Source: Spirochaetota bacterium
Lineage (GTDB): Bacteria > Spirochaetota > Spirochaetia > DSM-27196 > PWMO01
DNA length: 12,835 nucleotides
Direction of reading: 5' to 3'
NCBI GenBank assembly: GCA_009908735.1
Contig: JAAAOR010000092.1
Span: 1 to 12,835, forward strand
This document shows, one piece after another, positions 5,792 to 11,430 of the stretch. Each line of letters starts with the position of its first letter. Positions within the stretch are counted from its first letter, which is position 1. Made by a program: the position numbers and the translations under genes. The notes beneath the pieces are model-generated. The model did not search any database and had not been told where the DNA came from. It saw only the letters and a list, made by a program, of their open reading frames with translations.

Positions 5792-6622
5792 CTAGGCGGC
5801 GGAGGACGAAACTACCTGGTCCTCCTTGAAGCCCTGCTCCTGACTCAGCTGCGTAGATACCGCGTTGAGCATGGCCCCGTAGATAATCTTCGAGGATATG
5901 TCGGCGACAGTGAAGGTTATCTGCTGCGCGACGATGGCGAAGCCGTAGCTCGCAATACCCCACTCCAACAACAGTGGCATGAGATACGCGCCGGGATACA
6001 GAAACCAGGACACGAAGAACAGCGGCAGGATGCGGCCAAAGAGCTTTTGCGCACCCGAGCCCTGCATGTTGGCCTGGCCTTCCTTGATGACACGGGTAAT
6101 GAGGACCAGCACCCATATGAAAAAGACGGTAGAGATGGTGCCCCACACGAGCCACGCGCCCAGTCCCTCGTTGATCCGGCCGGGTTCATAATACTGACCA
6201 ATGTAGCCGGTGATGATCATGAGTGAGCCGGCGGTGCTGAACTGGACCATGTATCGCCTGCGTGCGACACCGGCGATCCCGGCAACAAACAGAATCTGTA
6301 TGAGCAACATCGGAACGTCGATGAGCCAGTTGAGATACCGATACCCGTTAGTAAAGAGCTCGGCTCCTTCTCGAAGCGCGTATGCCGACCCCGTAAAGGT
6401 ATACGCATTGCTCCAACTATTCTGCTGCGAGAACAGAAGCAGCAAGGCGGAGACCATGACAACAACCGACAAAACAGACGACATGCGGTACTTCGGCATG
6501 TTCTGATTCTTTGTCAGCACAAAGTACAACAACGCAGAACCCATCGCCGCGTACCCGAGCGTGAGGATGTGGTTTACAACCTCGAACGCCTCGACAGAAA
6601 TGGTAAACATCTCTGTGTCCAT
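5792..6622 (-). CDS. Light-driven sodium-pump rhodopsin (NDQ type, KR2-like)
   Basis: This 276-residue seven-helix retinal protein is very close to Krokinobacter KR2, the model Na+ pump. Helix C reads R95-Y-L-N98-W-L-I-D102-V-P-M-L-L-I-Q109, giving the Asn-Asp-Gln triad (KR2 N112, D116, Q123) that defines outward sodium pumps. Helix G has Asp241 and the retinal Schiff-base Lys245 (D-I-S-S-K). His18 matches KR2 H30, and Ser52 and Ser58 match KR2 S64 and S70. Two cytoplasmic selectivity positions differ: KR2 Asn61 is Ser49 and Gly263 is Asn253 (alignment from memory). ATG 6622 is fixed by a perfect GGAGGT (complement of 6629-6634) six bases upstream. A consensus promoter, leader hairpin and strong terminator suggest high expression. 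It would use light to build a sodium gradient in the cytoplasmic membrane, given retinal made elsewhere. Confidence 0.97.
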   Translation of the reverse strand: MDTEMFTISVEAFEVVNHILTLGYAAMGSALLYFVLTKNQNMPKYRMSSVLSVVVMVSALLLLFSQQNSWSNAYTFTGSAYALREGAELFTNGYRYLNWLIDVPMLLIQILFVAGIAGVARRRYMVQFSTAGSLMIITGYIGQYYEPGRINEGLGAWLVWGTISTVFFIWVLVLITRVIKEGQANMQGSGAQKLFGRILPLFFVSWFLYPGAYLMPLLLEWGIASYGFAIVAQQITFTVADISSKIIYGAMLNAVSTQLSQEQGFKEDQVVSSSAA

Positions 6623-6648
6623 CGTTACACCTCCGTAAATTTCAGGTC

Positions 6649-6668
6649 GGACGGCAGCTCTACCGTCC
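6649..6668 (-). other. Stem-loop in the rhodopsin mRNA leader
   Basis: On the minus strand GGACGG-TA-GAGC-TG-CCGTCC folds into an 8-base-pair stem (one G-T pair) with a 4-base loop. It lies between the predicted transcription start (about 6681) and the ribosome site (6629-6634). A 5' hairpin of this kind can protect mRNA from decay; a regulatory role is inference. Confidence 0.5.
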
Positions 6669-6687
6669 TTTGTCTTGATTCCCTCCT

Positions 6688-6716
6688 ATAGTACCAAGAC
6701 ATATCGGGGCTGTCAA
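6688..6716 (-). promoter_or_regulatory. Consensus sigma-70 promoter of the rhodopsin gene
   Basis: On the minus strand TTGACA (complement of 6711-6716) is followed after exactly 17 bases by TACTAT (complement of 6688-6693). The predicted start near 6681 leaves a leader of about 60 bases. The near-ideal -35 suggests a constitutively strong promoter, so control would more likely be by repression than activation. Confidence 0.8.
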
Positions 6717-6718
6717 CT

Positions 6719-6805
6719 TTGTGTATAACGGAAACTCTACAAAAATGCTTTATACGGTATGCGTTTACCGGTTTACAAGCCAAGCTTGTGCGAAAGTACG
6801 ACAAT
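6719..6805. promoter_or_regulatory. AT-rich control region between the rhodopsin and regulator genes
   Basis: This divergent gap is the likely target of the adjacent MerR-type regulator. It holds several short related elements: GTGTATAAC (6721-6729), ATAC-G-GTAT (6752-6760), the pair GTTTACCG/GTTTACAA (6763-6778), and a perfect inverted repeat ACAAGC-CAA-GCTTGT (6775-6789). No convincing promoter for the regulator could be resolved. Binding by the regulator is inferred from position only. Confidence 0.4.
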
Positions 6806-6837
6806 GTGGTAGGTTCATAGCAGCCCGAGGTGAAGTT

Positions 6838-7806
6838 ATGGACTACCCGATACAGGTTGCGGCAAAGCGTACAGGACTCACGGCTTCCACGCTTCGAGCC
6901 TGGGAGCGTCGCTATGACGGTGTGAAACCCGACCGCGATCAGGCAGGACGACGACGCTACCCCGAAGAGCTCGTCGAGAAGTTGTCGCTGCTCTCATCAC
7001 TCGTTCAACAGGGGTACCGAATCAGTGAGATTGCGCCACTGTCTCTTGCGGATTTGAGGACGTGCTACGGGCGCGTCACGGAACTGCCGGGCGAAGCGTA
7101 TTCCGCAGTTTTCTCTTCGCCGGAAGCACCTTCGACTAGCCCCTCACCGACGGATGCTGTTGTGTCTCCGAAGGCTTCCGTCTACATCGACTCTGCAATT
7201 GAGGCGGTAAAGTCGCTCGACGATGTGACGTTGCAACGAGTCTTCGAAGAGGCAATGCTTGTTTTCGGCCGTCTCGACATCGTGGATGAGTTCCTCTTCC
7301 CGCTGCTCCATCGGGTGCAGGACAAGGTTACGAGCGGGGATTTTAAGCAGGTGCAGGTGAGCATGCTGCGCACCACAATGAGGTCGGCGGTTGCGTCCCT
7401 GTATACGCCTTCCGAAGATGATACCCTGCGCCCGAAGGTGGTCATCGGTGCACCGATTTCTCAGCACGACGATATGGGGCTGGTTGCCTCCGCCGTCCAT
7501 TGTTACGCGGCCGGATGGCACCCCGTCGTGCTCGGCAGTGGAGTCCCGGCGGAGGAGATCGTTGAAGCCGCCTCCAGTCTCGAGGCGGCCGCGGTTGTAC
7601 TATCGGTCGTGAGCTCTCGTTACGACCTCGCCGCGTGGGAGGAGCTCACCCGCGCACGCCGTGCCGTCGGTAGCGAGATCCCGGTATATTTCGGCGGGAG
7701 GATGCCGAAGCGGCTCGTCGACGATCTTGCCGAGGCCGGATTGCATTACCTCGAAGATATGACGGAGATGAGATCGGCTCTTTCCGCGCAGCCGACTCCC
7801 CGCTGA
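6838..7806 (+). CDS. LitR/CarH-type MerR-family regulator with a degenerate B12-binding domain
   Basis: The 322-residue product has an N-terminal MerR winged helix (residues 1-70; STLRAWERRYDGVKP, then RRRYPEELVEKL), a linker, a four-helix segment (about 115-195) and a C-terminal Rossmann domain (about 199-318; GSGVPAEEIVEAA, VVLSVVSS, VYFGGRMP). This is the layout of CarH/LitR, light-responsive repressors that hold adenosylcobalamin. Key residues are changed: the W-H and E-H positions of Thermus CarH (131/132 and 141/142) appear as Val164-Thr165 and Val174-Ser175, and the H-x-x-G motif reads H210-D-D-M-G, with His one residue out of register. It may therefore work without B12 (as Myxococcus CarA can) or sense something else. 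ATG 6838 has GAGG at 6827-6830. It is divergent from the rhodopsin gene and 35 bases before the ammonia-lyase. Confidence 0.88.
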   Translation: MDYPIQVAAKRTGLTASTLRAWERRYDGVKPDRDQAGRRRYPEELVEKLSLLSSLVQQGYRISEIAPLSLADLRTCYGRVTELPGEAYSAVFSSPEAPSTSPSPTDAVVSPKASVYIDSAIEAVKSLDDVTLQRVFEEAMLVFGRLDIVDEFLFPLLHRVQDKVTSGDFKQVQVSMLRTTMRSAVASLYTPSEDDTLRPKVVIGAPISQHDDMGLVASAVHCYAAGWHPVVLGSGVPAEEIVEAASSLEAAAVVLSVVSSRYDLAAWEELTRARRAVGSEIPVYFGGRMPKRLVDDLAEAGLHYLEDMTEMRSALSAQPTPR

Positions 7807-7822
7807 CCTGGTGACGGTCGGT

Positions 7823-7832
7823 AGTGTACACT
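7823..7832. promoter_or_regulatory. Perfect palindrome just before the ammonia-lyase gene
   Basis: AGTGTACACT is a perfect 10-base palindrome ending nine bases before the ATG at 7842. Its GTGTA half resembles GTGTATAAC in the rhodopsin control region (6721-6729), so it could be a second site for the same regulator. It is short enough to occur by chance. Confidence 0.3.
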
Positions 7833-7841
7833 TCGCCGGTT

Positions 7842-9401
7842 ATGCATCGCAACATCACGATCGGTCCCGATATCCGCACCTCGTTAGCGGTTTTCTTCGA
7901 TTTTGCCTCGCCCAAAACCCAGAGCGCCGAGATCGCCTTCTCGCAAGAGCTGGAGAAGCGAATGGCTGCCGGGCCGGCTCGCCTGCGCCGGCTGCGGGAG
8001 GAGGGGCGGGCGGTTTACGGCATTACCACCGGCTTCGGGCCACTCGTAGAGCACGGGGGACGAGCCGACAGCGCACACCAGGAGCATCTGCTCGAGCATC
8101 TGGCAACGGGTGTCGGACCCGATCTCCCGGTCGATGCGGCGCGCGCGACGATGCTCGAGCGGCTCATTACGCTGGGCAAGGGCCACAGCCTCTGCCGCCG
8201 TGAGGTGCTCGATGGGCTTCGCGCGGCGCTGAGCGCGGGCTTCGTCCCTGCCATACCCGCGCTCGGCTCCGTCGGCGCAAGCGGTGACCTGACTCCTCTC
8301 GCCCATGTGGCGCGAGCACTTCTCGGTGCGGGCGAGGCACTCCACGGCGAGCGCCGAGTGCCGGCACGGGAGGAGCTCTCTCGCCTCGAGCTTTCCCCGA
8401 TAAGCTTGCAGGGTCGCGACGGACTTGCGCTGGTGAACGGCACGAGCGCGAGCACCGCCCTCGCCATCCTTTCGTGGTGGAGCATCGCCTCGGTCTTTCC
8501 CGTTGCCATTGTCTCCTCTGCGCTGATGATCCGGGCCCTCGGCTTGCCGTTGGAGGCCTACGACGCACGCCTCCACCGCGCACGCGGTCAAGTGGGGCAA
8601 ATTGCCGTGTCGGATGCGCTGCGTCATGCGCTTGGGCGTACCGCCGGCGGCGGATCCCCACAGACCCCGATGTTGCAGGCAGCCTATTCCTTCCGCTGCA
8701 TTGCCCAGATCCTCGGCCCCCCGCTCGAATCGCTTCGAGAAGCGGCCGTGAGCCTCGAGCGAGAGCTCAACGGGGTCACCGACAACCCTTTCTTTGGTGA
8801 TGCGGACGATGAGATCCTGCACGGCGGCAATTTTCACGGACACGTCGTCGCACAGCTGGCCGACAGCCTCTCACTTGCCGTGGCGAACATTGCGGTCTTA
8901 CTCGACCGCCAAATCGCGCGGGTAACCGATCCCCTTCTGAACGGGGCACTGCCCGCGTTTCTCTCCCCCGTCGACATCGGGCCGAACTCCGGGCTCATGG
9001 GTGCTCAGGTGACCGCGACCGCGCTCACCGAGTGGCTCTGCTCCTCGGCTTCCTCCCGTAGCATGCTTTTCAGCCGTTCCACGAATGCCGCCAATCAGGA
9101 CGTAGTCAGCATGAGCACGGGCGCCTCCTGGCGGCTCTACGAATCGACGGCTCGTCTGCGGGAGCTTGTCGCAATTCACCTCCTCACGGCGGTGCAGGCA
9201 GGGGAGATGTCGGAGGTTCGAGACGCGACGGGATTGTCTGAGTTGGTCCGTGCGGCCTCCGCCCCGCTGGAGGAGGATAGGAGTCTGGCTCCGGATATCC
9301 GGCTCCTCGCCGGGCGCCTGCGACCGGACGCAGAGATCGGCAGGGAGTTCAGAGCGGAGCCCGGCTGGGAGCTCCTCTTCCCGAATGGAGAAGCGCACTG
9401 A
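7842..9401 (+). CDS. Aromatic amino acid ammonia-lyase, probably tyrosine ammonia-lyase type
   Basis: The 519-residue product belongs to the HAL/PAL/TAL family, which eliminates ammonia from an aromatic amino acid using an MIO group. The MIO triad is Ala146-Ser147-Gly148 in GSVGASGDLTPLAH; catalytic Tyr59 is in YGITTGFG. The selectivity pair is His86-Leu87 (EHLATGVG), as in Rhodobacter TAL (His89-Leu90), whereas histidine lyases have Ser-His and phenylalanine lyases Phe-Leu. NQDVVS, not the NQED of histidine lyases, supports this. So the likely reaction is L-Tyr to p-coumarate, used for photoactive yellow protein or aryl pigments. Oddities: the usual QD-x-YS-x-R-x-x-PQ segment reads QAAYSFRCIAQ. 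No hut genes are nearby. ATG 7842 fits family N-termini; GTG 7824 is possible. It is 35 bases after the regulator gene and may be co-transcribed. Confidence 0.9.
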   Translation: MHRNITIGPDIRTSLAVFFDFASPKTQSAEIAFSQELEKRMAAGPARLRRLREEGRAVYGITTGFGPLVEHGGRADSAHQEHLLEHLATGVGPDLPVDAARATMLERLITLGKGHSLCRREVLDGLRAALSAGFVPAIPALGSVGASGDLTPLAHVARALLGAGEALHGERRVPAREELSRLELSPISLQGRDGLALVNGTSASTALAILSWWSIASVFPVAIVSSALMIRALGLPLEAYDARLHRARGQVGQIAVSDALRHALGRTAGGGSPQTPMLQAAYSFRCIAQILGPPLESLREAAVSLERELNGVTDNPFFGDADDEILHGGNFHGHVVAQLADSLSLAVANIAVLLDRQIARVTDPLLNGALPAFLSPVDIGPNSGLMGAQVTATALTEWLCSSASSRSMLFSRSTNAANQDVVSMSTGASWRLYESTARLRELVAIHLLTAVQAGEMSEVRDATGLSELVRAASAPLEEDRSLAPDIRLLAGRLRPDAEIGREFRAEPGWELLFPNGEAH

Positions 9402-9422
9402 GAAGCACGCGAGTGATCGCGC

Positions 9423-9451
9423 TTGCGGCCCGGTCCGCGTGATGCTATGAT
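9423..9451 (+). promoter_or_regulatory. Possible promoter of the cyclase-like gene pair
   Basis: TTGCGG at 9423-9428 and TATGAT at 9446-9451 are 17 bases apart. The -10 is 5 of 6 and the -35 only 3 of 6. The predicted start near 9458 would leave almost no leader before ATG 9460. Confidence 0.4.
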
Positions 9452-9459
9452 CGCGCTGC

Positions 9460-10377
9460 ATGCGGGTGAAGACACGGCTGAGGAACATGGTGATTCGTGG
9501 TCTCACGCAGTCGATGGACGTGAAAACGATGACCCACATCGCCCGACGGCTCATCGACAACTACGACGTCCACCAGCGATCGGGCTTTCCCGGTAGTGTG
9601 CCCATTCCCAACCAGGAGGCCGCTCGGCAGATCGTCGAAGACATGATTGAGGAACAGCAGTTCCTCGCCTTCATCAGCCTGCTCATGGAGGTGAACCGGT
9701 CGGGTTTCGTCGGGCGCAAGTATCGCATTCCGCGGATGAAAGACATCCTCCTCGAGGTCATGGAGGCGGGCTACAGTTTCGACACCGAGCACCGCGTGTT
9801 CGTCGAGAACGCGGGACAACGCCGCACGCGCAACTGGGGCGTGCTGCTCGGCGGTCAACGCTACACACTGGCATTCCTCATCATGGACATTGTTAAGAAC
9901 TCGGAGCTGGTACGAACCTACGATCAGGAGACGATCTCCCGGCTCTACCGTGATGTGCGCAAGCTCATGCAGCGGGTCGTGGAGAAGCGCGACGGCCGCC
10001 TGTGGTTGTGGGAGGGTGATGGCGGGCTTGCCGCGTTTTATATGGGAGACACAAACATCGCCGCGGTGCACAGCGGTATGGAGATCCTTCACGAGCTGTT
10101 TCTCTACAACCACCTCTGGAGCTCGCTCGACGAGCATGTCGCGGTGCGCCTGTCGGTGCACTCCGGGCAGGTGGAGTACCGGGAGCAGATCGACTCGATC
10201 GAGAGCCCCGTTCTGGAAAAAGCCCGGCATATCGAGTCGAGAATCGCCGGTGCGAACGAGCTTGCCATCAGCGAGCTTGTCTACGACACCGTTGACCCCG
10301 TGGTCGCGAAATGGTTTCGCGAAAATGCCGTAGCTGATGAGAGCTACTACCGCTACGCGCTGGAGTTCGCGGAATAA
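9460..10377 (+). CDS. Class III nucleotide cyclase-like protein, metal aspartates kept
   Basis: In this 305-residue protein, residues 1-125 form a predicted helical domain I do not recognise (PNQEAARQIVEDMIEEQQ is its most distinctive stretch). Residues 134-285 match the class III adenylate/guanylate cyclase fold: first metal Asp143 in LIMDIVKNSEL, second metal Asp187 in the hairpin WLWEGDGGLAAFY, then VRLSVHSGQV and KARHIESRIAGANELAIS. The 44-residue gap between the aspartates is right for the family. However, the base-recognising Lys (four before the second Asp) is Leu183, and the transition-state Asn (four before Arg256) appears to be Leu252. Activity, or ATP versus GTP choice, therefore cannot be assumed. 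ATG 9460 is the first start; ATG 9487 with GAGG three bases upstream is an alternative. It abuts its paralogue downstream. Confidence 0.75.
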   Translation: MRVKTRLRNMVIRGLTQSMDVKTMTHIARRLIDNYDVHQRSGFPGSVPIPNQEAARQIVEDMIEEQQFLAFISLLMEVNRSGFVGRKYRIPRMKDILLEVMEAGYSFDTEHRVFVENAGQRRTRNWGVLLGGQRYTLAFLIMDIVKNSELVRTYDQETISRLYRDVRKLMQRVVEKRDGRLWLWEGDGGLAAFYMGDTNIAAVHSGMEILHELFLYNHLWSSLDEHVAVRLSVHSGQVEYREQIDSIESPVLEKARHIESRIAGANELAISELVYDTVDPVVAKWFRENAVADESYYRYALEFAE

Positions 10378-11430
10378 ATGAAGGTGCACCTGTTCTCCAA
10401 CGGCTCACACGCCGCCTCAGCGTTTGCCGCGCTCAAGCGCAGTCGACGTTATGACCTCGAGATTTCCGAGCCCTCCGATCCCCGGCGTGCCATTCGCTCT
10501 TGTGATCCTGGGGAGTTCGTCTATGTTGATGTGAGCCACCTCGAGGGCGAGGAGCTCGTCGTCTTCGCGCGGAAGCTTACGCGGGTCGCAAGCTGTCCCT
10601 TCGGACTCGTTCATGCAAGCGACGGGCCGGCCGACCCCTCGCGCCTGTTCTTTGCCGGCGCCTCCGATTACATCGGAGCGAGCGCTCTCGAGCTCGGCAT
10701 CACAACCAAGCGCATGGACGAGGTGATGCGATTCATCGAGCACCGCGAGGTCGAGCATCGCGAAGCGCTCGAGGCCGGCTCATCTGCCGCCGCCGCGGTC
10801 GACACGCCCGGGGATGCCGCCGCCGCACCCGATTCGAGTCGATACATCCTCTCCGGGACCGACTGGGACGGCATCGAGCCCTCTCACGAGTACACCTTCT
10901 GGCTTCTCCTCGCGGAGCTCGACGACATTTCCCGATACGCGAATCAAACGAGCGGAACGTATACCGAAGAGCTTGTCGCGGCGTTTCGCAAACGGGTGAC
11001 CGATGCCGTTGAGCACTACAACGGTCGCGTGTGGATCTGGAAGAAGACGGGGGGGCTCCTACTCTTCCCCTTCGACGGGTCCACTTGCAACCCGATCGTC
11101 CCCATGATGCGGCTGGTTCTCAACCGGGCCATCGCCGACGTGGAACACTACGGGCTGAAGTCGGACAGCTCCTTCCGCCTCGCGTTGCATCTGGGGAACA
11201 CGGTTTTCGAAAGCGAGGGGCGAACCGGCGGAATCGTCTCGGAGACGGTGAACTTCATCTTTCATCTCGGTCAGCGCTACCTCGAGCCGGGCGATGTTGG
11301 GGTTACCGCCGAGGCCTTCTCCTTTCTCCCGTCGTCTCTCAAACCCTACTTCGAGCGCTCGGCTTCGTTCGAAGGGCATCGCATCGCACGCCTGCGCCGC
11401 TTTAGTAGAGCCGCACCGCCGAAGTCTTGA
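10378..11430 (+). CDS. Pseudo-receiver plus degenerate cyclase-like protein, partner of the upstream gene
   Basis: In this 350-residue protein, residues 1-125 look like a receiver fold (strands KVHLFS, FVYVDVS, PFGLVHA, DYIGAS) with Asp51 at the phosphoacceptor place but without the usual acidic pair near the N-terminus. An Ala/Asp-rich linker (about 133-150) follows. Residues 173-325 align with the upstream cyclase-like domain without gaps across the first 45 positions and share the W-x-W hairpin. Here the metal residues are lost: the first Asp is Glu180 and the second is Thr224 (WIWKKTGG). It cannot be a stand-alone class III cyclase by known chemistry. Its ATG directly follows the neighbour's TAA, so translation is probably coupled and the two proteins probably work together. 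Its 3' end overlaps tupC by 29 bases, tail to tail. Confidence 0.75.
   Translation: MKVHLFSNGSHAASAFAALKRSRRYDLEISEPSDPRRAIRSCDPGEFVYVDVSHLEGEELVVFARKLTRVASCPFGLVHASDGPADPSRLFFAGASDYIGASALELGITTKRMDEVMRFIEHREVEHREALEAGSSAAAAVDTPGDAAAAPDSSRYILSGTDWDGIEPSHEYTFWLLLAELDDISRYANQTSGTYTEELVAAFRKRVTDAVEHYNGRVWIWKKTGGLLLFPFDGSTCNPIVPMMRLVLNRAIADVEHYGLKSDSSFRLALHLGNTVFESEGRTGGIVSETVNFIFHLGQRYLEPGDVGVTAEAFSFLPSSLKPYFERSASFEGHRIARLRRFSRAAPPKS

Noticed and set aside
5384..6226. 280-codon open frame on the plus strand
   Set aside because: It runs across the AhpD-like gene, the terminators and part of the rhodopsin gene in antisense, which no real gene would do.
5792..6622. Proton-pumping proteorhodopsin or xanthorhodopsin
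   Set aside because: Helix C has Asn-Asp-Gln rather than the Asp-Thr-Glu/Asp of proton pumps, and the rest of the protein follows KR2.
6623..6837. Cobalamin riboswitch upstream of the rhodopsin or regulator gene
   Set aside because: The gap is about 215 bases with no B12-box-like conserved core and only one short hairpin in the rhodopsin leader.
7884..8843. 319-codon open frame on the minus strand
   Set aside because: It lies entirely antisense to the ammonia-lyase gene, has no recognisable motif, and is Arg/Gly/Ala-rich as expected of a GC-rich shadow frame.
7842..9401. Histidine ammonia-lyase (hutH) of a histidine-utilisation operon
   Set aside because: The Ser-His selectivity pair and NQED motif of HutH are absent, and no hutU, hutI or hutG gene lies nearby.
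9445..10389. 314-codon open frame on the minus strand
   Set aside because: It is antisense to the first cyclase-like gene, whose family motifs are clear; the His/Val-rich product resembles no family.
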